Source: Bifidobacterium breve (GTDB taxonomy: Bacteria > Actinomycetota > Acidimicrobiia > Acidimicrobiales > Ilumatobacteraceae). From it: a stretch of DNA of 28,079 nucleotides. The notes under the pieces were generated by a model, which was not told the DNA's origin, made no database searches, and was given only the letters and a program-made list of their open reading frames with translations. Positions 14,524 through 22,130 of the stretch are shown piece after piece. Position numbers and translations under genes: made by a program. Position 1 is the first letter of the stretch. Every line of letters starts with the position of its first letter. The DNA lies in NCBI GenBank assembly GCA_945869715.1, contig CAMBPP010000006.1:1-28079 (forward strand), read 5' to 3'.

Positions 14524-15831
14524 TTATTTTTCTTCGGGGATTCCGTAAGCGCGAGCCAACAATTGCAGGGGGTGGCTTGGCGATTTACCTGTTTGTTCTG
14601 TAATGGCGGTATTTGCCAAATGACAATCGCCAGCAATTTCATCGCCCTCAGCAGCTTCAATTTCAGCGGCAAGTTTGCGGGCAATTGGCACTGACATATC
14701 GGCGTTTTCGGCGCGAAGGCCCCACATACCATCGATACCTGAACAGGTTTGGATGAGCTTAATTTTTGCTCCAGTGAGTTTCAACAAGTCGCGGCTCTTC
14801 ATGCCAATGTTTTGAGCACGCAAGTGGCATGGCGCATGATAAGTGATTTTTTCTGGCACTTCGCCAACAAAATCGGTATTGAGTTCAGTTCCTTCACCTT
14901 TATGCAAACGCATCAGGTACTCGGCCGCATCGTAAGTATTTGCGGCAACTAGCTCGGCATCTGGCCCACCGATGTAGTCGACATAGTCTTTTTTCAAGAT
15001 GTATCCACACGTTGGCTGTGGCACAACAATGTCGTTGCCGGCACGCACTGCAGCGGCCAGAGCCTTAACATTTTTCGCTCCAACTATTTTGAATTGCTCA
15101 GCATCGCCGCTGTGAAGGTACGGGGCACCACAGCATGAAGCGCCTTCAGCCAGCGAGCATTCAATGTTGTTCTTTTCATAAACATTAATGAGGTCTTTAC
15201 CAATTCCTGGTTCTTGGTATTCAACGAGGCATGTTGGAAAGAGGGCAACTTTGCCTTGCTTTTTGGTCATCACTGGAGACACATGCTTTTTGAACCATGT
15301 GGAGAAACGAGTCTTGGCAAATGGTGGCAAGAGGCGTTGGCTTGAGACGCCGGAAGTTTTTTCCACCACTTTGCGTACAAGCGAACCTGGTTCGGCTCCC
15401 ATGATTGCATTGGCGATTGGCGAGAACGTTGTCGCTACTTTGCCAAGCGCATCGGTGTGGCCCAAGACCGTGGTGGTCATGCGCTTGCGCAGCGGCACTT
15501 GACCATTTGCTTGGCGCGTCGCATCGGCGCGCAACATGAGCCGCGGAAAATCGAGTTCCCAATCATGCAGACCTGGAATGTAGGGGCAGTTGATATAACA
15601 GAGCTTGCATTGGAAGCACTCGTCGACCACTTGGTCTTGTTGTGCTGGGGTCAAGCGACCCGCATCTTGGTCGTCATGGGCATCAACGTAGGAAAAAAGA
15701 GTGGGAAATGACGTGCAATATTTAAAACACAAACGACACCCATGACATAGGTCGTACACCCGGGTGAGCTCATCACGCAGATCAGCCTCGTTGAGGTAGT
15801 TCGGATGCTTCGGGTCGTATGTGATGGTCAT
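14524..15831 (-). CDS. GlpC/HdrD-like (Fe-S)-binding oxidoreductase
   Basis: A 435-residue electron-transfer protein. The N-terminus binds two [4Fe-4S] clusters: C29, C32, C35 and C39 (CHGCRLCFKYC), then C72, C75, C78 and C82 (CFQCKLCYINC). Two CCG-type domains follow: one with FPTCLVEYQEPG, GASCCGAPYLHSG and PQPTCGYIL, the second with YHAPCHLRAQNIG and IQTCSGIDGMWG. This layout is that of GlpC and heterodisulfide reductase subunit D. There are no membrane segments. Next to rubrerythrin it could supply electrons for peroxide reduction in place of a rubredoxin domain, though that is inference. A true GlpC would normally accompany GlpA and GlpB, which are absent. AGAGGAATGAC precedes the ATG. 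Confidence 0.85.
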   Translation of the reverse strand: MTITYDPKHPNYLNEADLRDELTRVYDLCHGCRLCFKYCTSFPTLFSYVDAHDDQDAGRLTPAQQDQVVDECFQCKLCYINCPYIPGLHDWELDFPRLMLRADATRQANGQVPLRKRMTTTVLGHTDALGKVATTFSPIANAIMGAEPGSLVRKVVEKTSGVSSQRLLPPFAKTRFSTWFKKHVSPVMTKKQGKVALFPTCLVEYQEPGIGKDLINVYEKNNIECSLAEGASCCGAPYLHSGDAEQFKIVGAKNVKALAAAVRAGNDIVVPQPTCGYILKKDYVDYIGGPDAELVAANTYDAAEYLMRLHKGEGTELNTDFVGEVPEKITYHAPCHLRAQNIGMKSRDLLKLTGAKIKLIQTCSGIDGMWGLRAENADMSVPIARKLAAEIEAAEGDEIAGDCHLANTAITEQTGKSPSHPLQLLARAYGIPEEK

Positions 15832-15868
15832 GTCATTCCTCTGTATACATTATTTTTATAGAAGTGTT

Positions 15869-15904
15869 GTTGTGGGGCACAGGCAAGAGCCTGTACCCCA
15901 CAAC
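15869..15904 (-). terminator. Strong hairpin between rubrerythrin and the Fe-S protein genes
   Basis: A 16-bp stem with a 4-base loop: arms 15889-15904 and 15869-15884, loop 15885-15888. On the minus-strand RNA every position pairs, including one G-U wobble (15895 with 15878); on the plus strand the same position is a C-A mismatch, so the structure suits the minus-strand transcript. It lies 15 bases after the rubrerythrin stop. The bases after it are A/T-rich but contain no clean T-run, so it may act as a partial terminator or as an mRNA 3'-end stabiliser rather than a full stop. Confidence 0.6.
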
Positions 15905-15919
15905 GAGATGACACACTCT

Positions 15920-16336
15920 TTAGAGAGCGTCAAGACCCTGCTGGAAACGACCAGCATGGCTCTTTTCGGCTTTTGCAAGAGTTTCAAACCAATCGGCGAT
16001 GTCGTTGAATCCTTCTTCGCGAGCTGTGCGTCCGAAACCTGGGTACATCTGTGTGTACTCATATGTTTCTCCAGCAATAGATGCTTTGAAGTTCTCTTCG
16101 GTTTCACCAATGGGCAAACCAGATGCTGGGTCGCCAACTTGTGCGAGGAAGTCGAGGTGACCATGTGCATGGCCGGTTTCGCCTTCAGCAACTGAACGGA
16201 AAAGTGCAGCTGCATCGGGGAAGCCTTCAACGTCTGCCTTCTGCGCGAACCAGAGGTAACGACGGTTTGCTTGGCTTTCACCAGCAAATGCTTCTTTCAG
16301 GTTTTCGTGTGTCTTGGTTCCGTTCAATCCGGCCAT
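15920..16336 (-). CDS. Rubrerythrin (ferritin-like diiron domain only)
   Basis: A 138-residue diiron protein. Likely iron ligands are E20 (FAGESQANRRY), E53 and H56 (EGETGHAHGH), E90 and E93 (AGETYEYTQMYPGF), and E124 and H127 (AKAEKSHAGRF), the full rubrerythrin set. The C-terminal rubredoxin domain found in classical rubrerythrins is absent, so another electron donor is needed; the Fe-S protein gene downstream is a candidate. Rubrerythrins reduce hydrogen peroxide to water in the cytoplasm. The start is ATG 16336, preceded by GGAG; the frame extends 23 codons upstream into the regulator gene but without support. It follows the PerR-type gene by 38 bases, which suggests peroxide control. Confidence 0.92.
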   Translation of the reverse strand: MAGLNGTKTHENLKEAFAGESQANRRYLWFAQKADVEGFPDAAALFRSVAEGETGHAHGHLDFLAQVGDPASGLPIGETEENFKASIAGETYEYTQMYPGFGRTAREEGFNDIADWFETLAKAEKSHAGRFQQGLDAL

Positions 16337-16374
16337 GACGTCTCCTTTTTTTGTAGTTGTTATGGGTATTTCTC

Positions 16375-16797
16375 TTACGCAGACAAATGCGCGCATCGAG
16401 CACATTCACCTGAGAACACAATGCGTGTGCTGTGCACCGCAAAACCTTCAACATCGCCTTCAAAATGCAGGGGTGTTTGATTCACATATACGTCGTGCAC
16501 CACTCCACACGTGCTGCACACCAAATGGTGGTGATCGTCCACATTGGGGTCGAACCGCACAGCGCCAGAGCCAAGATCGATGTGCTGCACTTCACCCATG
16601 GCGCTCAATTCCGACAAGGTCTGGTACACCGTGCGCAACGAGATGCCAGGCATTTGCTGTGCTGCAACCTCATACAACGTTTCTGCCGTGGGGTGAGCCG
16701 TATTACCGTTGAGCAACCGGAAAATGAGTTGGCGTTGTGGGGTGACTTTGTACCCCTGCTTCCGAAAGCGGGCCACGAGCTCTTCTGGTGTTTTCAC
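16375..16797 (-). CDS. perR: Fur-family regulator, PerR type
   Basis: A 140-residue Fur-family repressor. The winged helix includes YKVTPQRQLIFRLL and HPTAETLYE, with the recognition helix ISLRTVYQTLSEL. The regulatory metal site appears to be H35, D83, H89, H91 and D102. An Asp at the last position is characteristic of PerR, where Fur proteins tend to have Glu, so I favour a peroxide sensor in which iron-catalysed His oxidation releases DNA. The structural zinc site is C94-C97 and C132-C135. The start is GTG 16797; TAATTT seven bases upstream suggests a leaderless transcript. It precedes rubrerythrin on the same strand and faces glpD across an 88-base divergent region with an inverted repeat that could be its operator. 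Confidence 0.85.
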   Translation of the reverse strand: MKTPEELVARFRKQGYKVTPQRQLIFRLLNGNTAHPTAETLYEVAAQQMPGISLRTVYQTLSELSAMGEVQHIDLGSGAVRFDPNVDDHHHLVCSTCGVVHDVYVNQTPLHFEGDVEGFAVHSTRIVFSGECARCAHLSA

Positions 16798-16804
16798 AGA
16801 TCAG

Positions 16805-16810
16805 AAATTA
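16805..16810 (-). promoter_or_regulatory. Predicted -10 element (TAATTT) for leaderless perR
   Basis: On the minus strand TAATTT (16810-16805) is followed by seven bases and then the GTG at 16797. There is no ribosome-binding sequence in the gap. The left arm of the 16815-16857 inverted repeat starts four bases upstream of the hexamer. Confidence 0.5.
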
Positions 16811-16814
16811 GACT

Positions 16815-16857
16815 CATGCTCTGATTATCAACAAGTCATGCTAGCTAACAGAGCATG
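16815..16857. promoter_or_regulatory. Inverted repeat between divergent perR and glpD (candidate operator)
   Basis: CATGCTCTG (16815-16823) is repeated as its exact reverse complement CAGAGCATG (16849-16857), with 25 bases between. A further CATGCT at 16837-16842 lies in direct orientation 22 bases from the first, about two helical turns, and forms a closer inverted pair with the right arm. The arms lie at the perR -10 region on one side and at about the glpD -35 position on the other, so one protein could control both promoters. The binding protein is not known; PerR is the obvious candidate by location. Confidence 0.5.
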
Positions 16858-16873
16858 CGATTTCTGTCACAAG

Positions 16874-16879
16874 TAGTAT
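16874..16879 (+). promoter_or_regulatory. Predicted -10 element (TAGTAT) for leaderless glpD
   Basis: TAGTAT is followed by six bases and the glpD ATG at 16886, with no ribosome-binding sequence between. Hexamer and spacing match those before glpK and the acyl-CoA dehydrogenase. The -35 position falls on the right arm of the inverted repeat at 16849-16857. Confidence 0.55.
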
Positions 16880-16885
16880 CTACTC

Positions 16886-18595
16886 ATGAGTAACTCCACC
16901 CCCTTGAGCACCCCCATTTTGACCAGAGCACGAGCACTACAGAATCTGTCACATGAAGAATTCGATGTTGTCGTTGTTGGTGGTGGTGTCACGGGTCTTG
17001 GTGTTGCCGTTGATGCTGCAAGCAGAGGATTGCGAGTTGCACTACTTGAGCGTCACGACTTTTCTTCGGGTACCTCATCGAAAAGTTCAAAACTCATTCA
17101 CGGCGGGTTGCGCTACTTGCAACAAGGTGATGTGCGCTTGGTGTACGAAGCACTGCATGAACGACGACGTCTGCGTTCCAATGCACCACACTTAGTGCAA
17201 GTGCTTCCCTTCATGATTCCCATCGTTACTAAAGATGGTCTCATCAAAAAGAAAATTGCGCGCGCACTGGGTTCTGCATTGTGGATGTATGACCTCACAG
17301 GTGGGTGGCGTATCGGAAAATTTCACCGCCGCTTAAATGCAAAGGCTGCGTATAAACACTTACCAACAATGCCAAAAGATCGGCTTGCGTCTGCATATTT
17401 GTATTACGACGCCGCAGCAGATGACTCTCGTATATGTATTTCACTTGCGCAAACTGCAGCTCAACTTGGGGCAACACTTGCCAACTGGTGCAGCGTCACT
17501 GGAATTGAAAAAGACTCTGTGGGAACATTTCTTGTCAGTGCACAGTCGCACGAAGGCGACGCGCTAACAGTAAGAGCCAAGGCAGTTGTTAATGCCTCTG
17601 GCGTATGGGCCGACGATGTGCGCAAACTTGACGAAGGAAAACACCCTTCGTCTATTCGCCCCGCCAAAGGGGTACACATCACGGTGCCGTGGAACCTCGT
17701 GCGTAACGACATTGCTGTAGTCATTCCTGTGCCAAAAGATAAACGCAGTTTGTTTGTGGTGCCCTGGGTTCCTAATGGCGATGGAACATTTCAATACACC
17801 TACATTGGCACCACAGACACCGGTTACGAAGGCTCGCCAGACAACCCACAATGTACGAAAGACGACATCGATTACGTTCTACGAGCACTCAACGCGAGCA
17901 TCACCAACGAAATAACGCACAAAGACGTTTTGGCCGTATGGGCCGGGTTACGCCCACTTGTGAAGCCCGACGAAAATGAGTCAATTGGTGAACGCACCGC
18001 CGACTTATCGCGACGTCACCGGGTGAGCACTTCAGCATCTGGGGTTATTACCGTGACCGGCGGCAAACTCACCACCTACCGTGAAATGAGTGAAGACACC
18101 ATCGACGCTGTCATTCATCAGCTTCACTTGTCGGACAAAAAGTATCGATGCCAAACCAAAAATCTTCCATTACACGGTGCTCGTGGGTACCGAGAATCAA
18201 AATCTCGCACGACCCAACAGTTGCATCTTGCCCAACGCTTTGGCACGTTTGCAACCGACATTGAAGCACTCATCACAGCGCAACCCGACCTTGCGCAGCC
18301 CCTCATTGATGGCCTTCCCTACTTGCGTGCTGAAGCAATGTACGCAGTAACTCATGAAATGGCCTTCACGCTTGATGACGTTCTTTCACGGCGCACACGG
18401 GCGCTCCTTTTCAACCGCACAGCAGCAAAAAATGCCGCGCGCAGCGTGGCTGAACTCATTGCGCCACAAATGAACTGGAGCGAATCTGACATCAACAATC
18501 AAGTTGCACACTTTCATGGCATCTGTGCCGAAGAAGAAGCTGCTGGGTTAGTTACTGAATCTGAATTTGTCGCCTCGACGAAAGAGCAACCATGA
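16886..18595 (+). CDS. glpD: Glycerol-3-phosphate dehydrogenase, FAD-dependent
   Basis: A 569-residue flavoenzyme that oxidises sn-glycerol-3-phosphate to dihydroxyacetone phosphate and feeds electrons to the quinone pool at the membrane. The FAD-binding motif is VVVVGGGVTGLGVAVDAASRG near residues 27-47, followed by HDFSSGTSSKSSKLIHGGLRYLQQGDVRLVYEAL, the characteristic GlpD segment. AVWAGLRPLVKP and GVITVTGGKLTTYREMSEDTIDAV come from the second half, and a C-terminal GlpD helical domain (RAEAMYAVTHEMAFTLDDVLSRRTR) is present. Length is typical of the actinobacterial form. It overlaps the following flavoprotein gene by ATGA (18592-18595). It heads a four-gene operon and is divergent from perR. 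Confidence 0.95.
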   Translation: MSNSTPLSTPILTRARALQNLSHEEFDVVVVGGGVTGLGVAVDAASRGLRVALLERHDFSSGTSSKSSKLIHGGLRYLQQGDVRLVYEALHERRRLRSNAPHLVQVLPFMIPIVTKDGLIKKKIARALGSALWMYDLTGGWRIGKFHRRLNAKAAYKHLPTMPKDRLASAYLYYDAAADDSRICISLAQTAAQLGATLANWCSVTGIEKDSVGTFLVSAQSHEGDALTVRAKAVVNASGVWADDVRKLDEGKHPSSIRPAKGVHITVPWNLVRNDIAVVIPVPKDKRSLFVVPWVPNGDGTFQYTYIGTTDTGYEGSPDNPQCTKDDIDYVLRALNASITNEITHKDVLAVWAGLRPLVKPDENESIGERTADLSRRHRVSTSASGVITVTGGKLTTYREMSEDTIDAVIHQLHLSDKKYRCQTKNLPLHGARGYRESKSRTTQQLHLAQRFGTFATDIEALITAQPDLAQPLIDGLPYLRAEAMYAVTHEMAFTLDDVLSRRTRALLFNRTAAKNAARSVAELIAPQMNWSESDINNQVAHFHGICAEEEAAGLVTESEFVASTKEQP

Positions 18596-20106
18596 CACAA
18601 CCCTTGCAAGCAACAGCACCCATTGAATTCTCTGGGTCAGCCGCAACGGCAACACCACATTTTCCCACTCAAGCACGCGGCTCAATCAGCGCAGACGTAC
18701 TCGCACAACTTGCATCTGCATGTGCTAGTTCTACCGATGCCGCAACACTCGCTGAAGGTGGTCGCGACTGGTGGCCTTTGTCGTTGTCATGGGCACTACG
18801 CAACGAAACTGCCGCCCTGCCAGCCGTGGTGTGTCGTCCACTCAACACGTCGCAAGTCTCGGCAGTCATGCTTATTTGCCACAAAGAAAATATTCCCGTC
18901 ACTCCTGCTGGCGGTCGCAGTGGAGTAACTGGCGCCTCCATTCCGCTCTACGGCGGAGTCTTGCTCGATCTCACTTCGCTCCAGGGCATCACATCTGTCG
19001 ATGTTCTGTCGGGCATTGTTGAAGTTCTTCCTGGCACCTTTGGTCCAGACATGGAATCTGAGTTGAACTCGCAACACAAACTCACCGTTGGCCACTATCC
19101 ACAATCTTTCGATATCTCAACCGTCGGCGGTTGGATTGCTTGCCGAGGCGCTGGTCAATTTTCAACGCGCTACGGGAAAATTGAAGACATGGTGGTGGGC
19201 CTTGAAGTGGTGCTTGCCGATGGAACAGTTGTTCTCACCGGAGGTGCCCCTGCTGCAGCAGCTGGGCCCAACCTCACTGAAGTATTTCTCGGTTCCGAGG
19301 GAACTCTTGGCGTCATCACTCGGGCGTGGCTTCGCGCCCACCCGTTGCCAGAGCTTCGCGCAACAGCCGCATACCGATTCCCCACTTTTACCGAAGGTAT
19401 TGAAGCTTGCCGTCAACTCATTCGCGCAGGCGCCACACCTGCGGTGCTGCGCTTATACGACGGAAGCGAAAGCAAGCGCTCGCACGAAGGCGATGGCACT
19501 CAAGCAACTCTGCTCGTTCTCGATGAAGGCAACGAGCAACTTGTTGCAGCAACAATGCATATTGTGCAGCAATACGCCACATCGAACAATGCAATCGTGG
19601 CCGATATTGCACTTGTCGAAAAATGGTTGTCGCACCGCAATGACACCAGCGCTTTGCAAGCCCTCACCAAAAAAGGCTTTGTTGTAGACACCATTGAAGT
19701 TGCTGCACCTTGGAGCCAACTGATGCATGTGAACGATGCAGTAGTGCAATCAATTCTTCAAGTTCCACACGCACGAAGCGCAACATGTCATTTATCGCAC
19801 AGCTACCTCGACGGCGCATGTGTGTATTTCACCTTTGCTGCTACCCCGCCGCCAGAAGAGTTTGAGAGTACCTACGTAGCTCTGTGGGATGCAGCGCAAC
19901 GTGCAGCACTTCAAGCCGGGGCAAACCTGTCGCACCACCACGGCGTTGGCCTGAACCGAAATCGCTTTATGACCGAAGCACTCGGAACCGGAATGAAAGT
20001 TCTACAGTCGCTGAAAACAACTCTTGACCCAAACAACATTTTGAACCCCGGAAAATTGGGTCTCAACACCGAGTCGAACGACGCTGCCCTCTGGCCAATG
20101 CGCTAA
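18592..20106 (+). CDS. FAD-binding oxidase, alkyl-dihydroxyacetonephosphate synthase-like
   Basis: A 504-residue flavoprotein of the VAO/PCMH family, closest in motif to alkylglycerone-phosphate synthase. Features seen are AVVCRPLNTSQVSAVMLICHKENIPVTPAGGRSGVTGAS, then LTVGHYPQSFDISTVGGWIACRGAGQFSTRYGKIEDMVVGL, LGSEGTLGVIT, and SHHHGVG with the triple His at residues 448-450. In eukaryotic AGPS this His triplet is essential for swapping the acyl chain of acyl-DHAP for a fatty alcohol, forming the ether bond. GlpD next door makes DHAP, which fits. Whether this bacterium makes ether lipids is not shown; many bacterial relatives are annotated only as FAD-linked oxidases. Its ATG overlaps the glpD stop. 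Confidence 0.8.
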   Translation: MTQPLQATAPIEFSGSAATATPHFPTQARGSISADVLAQLASACASSTDAATLAEGGRDWWPLSLSWALRNETAALPAVVCRPLNTSQVSAVMLICHKENIPVTPAGGRSGVTGASIPLYGGVLLDLTSLQGITSVDVLSGIVEVLPGTFGPDMESELNSQHKLTVGHYPQSFDISTVGGWIACRGAGQFSTRYGKIEDMVVGLEVVLADGTVVLTGGAPAAAAGPNLTEVFLGSEGTLGVITRAWLRAHPLPELRATAAYRFPTFTEGIEACRQLIRAGATPAVLRLYDGSESKRSHEGDGTQATLLVLDEGNEQLVAATMHIVQQYATSNNAIVADIALVEKWLSHRNDTSALQALTKKGFVVDTIEVAAPWSQLMHVNDAVVQSILQVPHARSATCHLSHSYLDGACVYFTFAATPPPEEFESTYVALWDAAQRAALQAGANLSHHHGVGLNRNRFMTEALGTGMKVLQSLKTTLDPNNILNPGKLGLNTESNDAALWPMR

Positions 20107-20115
20107 ACATAAGCA

Positions 20116-20514
20116 ATGAAAAATTTCGACACGCTTGCTCTACAAAAAGGGGCATCAGTCACCGCTCTCTTTGCTGTACCTCCCACGCTCATTGCGCGAT
20201 TCGTCATCGACAATTCCGACAATCCCAGTGGTTGGGCGCCAATGCTTTCACTGCTTGCCATTCTCGGGTTTATTATTGGCAGCGGAGTGGCCGCATGGCA
20301 TCAACAATTGGGACGGCCGTTCATGCACGCTCTCGTAGCAGGTGCAGGGGTTTTTGTCGTGGTACAAGGCTTTTTTCTCCTCATTCGCGTGGCTACCGGC
20401 GGCGAAGTACGTGTGAGCAGAATCATCACCGCATTTTCGCTGTCGCTAGTTGCAAGTGTCGTTGGCGGACTGCTGGGTAGTTTCATGCAGAACTCAGGAG
20501 TGCGCCCCAAATGA
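20116..20514 (+). CDS. Four-helix membrane protein, function unknown
   Basis: A 132-residue integral membrane protein with about four hydrophobic segments, near residues 14-31, 41-61, 70-92 and 103-124. A short charged stretch (TGGEVRVSR) precedes the last helix. No family was recognised. It begins nine bases after the AGPS-like gene and its TGA stop overlaps the ATG of the following kinase (20511-20514), so it is translated as part of the glpD operon. The position between a DHAP-related flavoenzyme and a sugar-kinase-family enzyme would suit a small transporter subunit or membrane anchor, but nothing in the sequence shows this. Confidence 0.7.
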   Translation: MKNFDTLALQKGASVTALFAVPPTLIARFVIDNSDNPSGWAPMLSLLAILGFIIGSGVAAWHQQLGRPFMHALVAGAGVFVVVQGFFLLIRVATGGEVRVSRIITAFSLSLVASVVGGLLGSFMQNSGVRPK

Positions 20515-22034
20515 CAATGCCATCAATTTTGGTCATTGATGTAGGAACAACCGGATTGCGCGCAGCGCTCGTTAATGGAGCCGGGCAAATTATTGATTCG
20601 CAGTACTGCAAGAATCCACCTTCAACTCCCTTTTCCGGTCTTGTTGAGTTCGATGCAATGCACATGTTCACTGCCGCACGCGAGGCCGCACTCACCATTT
20701 TGCAACGCAACCCCAATTCCGCAATAGGAATAGGCATCACCAACCAACGCGCTTCTACCGTTGTGTGGAATCGCATTACCGGCGAACCCCTGGGCCCCGC
20801 ACTTGGGTGGCAAGATCTGCGCACCGTCATGGAGTGCATCACTGCACGTTCCGAGCATGGCCTCATGTTTGCCCCCAACCAAACGGCAACAAAAGCAGCG
20901 TGGATGTTGAAAAACTACGGGGCACAATTGCAAGAAGAAATTCAGCGCGGCGATATTTGCATTGGAACCATCGATACTTGGCTGACGTGGAAGTTCACCG
21001 CAGGGGAAGCATTTGTTACCGACCACACCAATGCTGGCGTAACAGGGCTCTTTTCTATTGACACATTGAACTGGTCAGAAAAAATTTGCGGAATTTTAAA
21101 TATTCCACTTGCCGCACTGCCCACCATTGTTGCGTCAGCACAAGTTGTGGGACACGCAACCGAATTAGACAACCTTCCCATTGCCGCACTCGTTGGTGAC
21201 CAGCAAGCATCTTTGGTGGGGCAAGGTTGCATTACCCCTGGCAGCACCAAAATTACTTTTGGTACTGGTGGCATGCTCGACTTGTACACCGGCACCACCG
21301 CACCCACAGCATCATCTCGCAGTACATCGGGAACTTTCCCCATTGTTGCTTTTTCGCTCAATGAAAAAGATGAAAAAGGCGTAACGACAACCAAAGTGCA
21401 TTGGGGCGTTGAAGCCATCATGTTGTCTGCAGGCACCAATATTGAGTGGCTCATTGAAGACATGGGGCTCATCAACAATGCGCAGGAAAGTGCAGACCTT
21501 GCTGCCACTGTGGCAAGTAGCGATGGGGTCATGTACGTGCCCGCTCTCTTTGGCCTCGGAACACCGCACTGGGACTACGGCGCACGTGGAGCACTCTTGG
21601 GCATCACACGCGGCACCACACGCGCCCATGTTGTTCGAGCAGTTCTCGAAGGCATTGCTCACAGAGGCGCCGACCTCTTCGAAGCCGCCGCCCACGATGC
21701 AGCCCAGTTCGCCTCGCCCGCCAGTAGCCCCATTCGCATTGACGGCGGAATGAGTAAGAACCCTGTTTTTGTTCAGGCGCTCGCCAACAGCACTTCTCGC
21801 ACTATTGAGGTGTCGCCCGTCACGGAGGCAACAACACTCGGAGCAGCCTTTTTGGCAGGCACCGCACTCGGGCTGTGGCCATCCCTTACTGCTGCCACCA
21901 GCACCTGGAACCCCAAGAATCAAGTGGAAAGCGCCTTAGACGAGCCGACCACCGAGGCTACGCGTGCGCAATGGGCCCAAGCCGTGAGGGCTTCACAGGG
22001 CTGGATCCCCGACCTTTCTGCTCTCGACTTCTAA
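20511..22034 (+). CDS. FGGY-family kinase, divergent GlpK paralogue of unknown substrate
   Basis: A 507-residue kinase with the GlpK layout: VIDVGTTGLRAAL at residues 8-20, GIGITNQRASTVVWN, GTIDTWLTWKFTAGEAFVTDHTNAG, ALVGDQQASLVGQG, FGTGGMLDLYTG, and FGLGTPHWDYGARGALLGITRGT. ATP-site and catalytic parts look intact (D230 in GDQQ). By alignment to E. coli GlpK, glycerol contacts differ: E84 becomes A81, Y135 becomes N123 and F270 becomes M255, while R83 is kept as R80. It is therefore probably active on a different polyol or glycerol derivative. The separate GlpK at 5753 keeps all these residues. Translationally coupled to the membrane protein upstream; last gene of the glpD operon. Confidence 0.85.
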   Translation: MTMPSILVIDVGTTGLRAALVNGAGQIIDSQYCKNPPSTPFSGLVEFDAMHMFTAAREAALTILQRNPNSAIGIGITNQRASTVVWNRITGEPLGPALGWQDLRTVMECITARSEHGLMFAPNQTATKAAWMLKNYGAQLQEEIQRGDICIGTIDTWLTWKFTAGEAFVTDHTNAGVTGLFSIDTLNWSEKICGILNIPLAALPTIVASAQVVGHATELDNLPIAALVGDQQASLVGQGCITPGSTKITFGTGGMLDLYTGTTAPTASSRSTSGTFPIVAFSLNEKDEKGVTTTKVHWGVEAIMLSAGTNIEWLIEDMGLINNAQESADLAATVASSDGVMYVPALFGLGTPHWDYGARGALLGITRGTTRAHVVRAVLEGIAHRGADLFEAAAHDAAQFASPASSPIRIDGGMSKNPVFVQALANSTSRTIEVSPVTEATTLGAAFLAGTALGLWPSLTAATSTWNPKNQVESALDEPTTEATRAQWAQAVRASQGWIPDLSALDF

Positions 22035-22130
22035 AGTTGTCTCGCTTTCCTTAGTTCGGAAATCAACCTCGTCTGAAATACTGTGATGGACACAAATCTG
22101 ATCTGTTAAAGAATGCGAAAGGAACCCCGC

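Noticed and set aside
14524..15831. Calling the Fe-S protein GlpC because glycerol genes are nearby
   Set aside because: GlpA and GlpB are absent, the gene is in the rubrerythrin operon, and a separate GlpD already serves glycerol-3-phosphate oxidation.
16815..16857. Reading the perR-glpD inverted repeat as a transcription terminator
   Set aside because: It lies between divergent gene starts, not after a gene, the loop would be 25 bases and no T-run follows.
19088..19687. Plus-strand open frame (199 codons) within the AGPS-like gene
   Set aside because: Different frame inside a gene with strong motifs; no ribosome site and no recognisable domain.
21312..21923. Minus-strand open frame (203 codons) opposite the FGGY kinase
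   Set aside because: Shadow of the kinase; high Cys/Gly content, no family match, no promoter or ribosome site.
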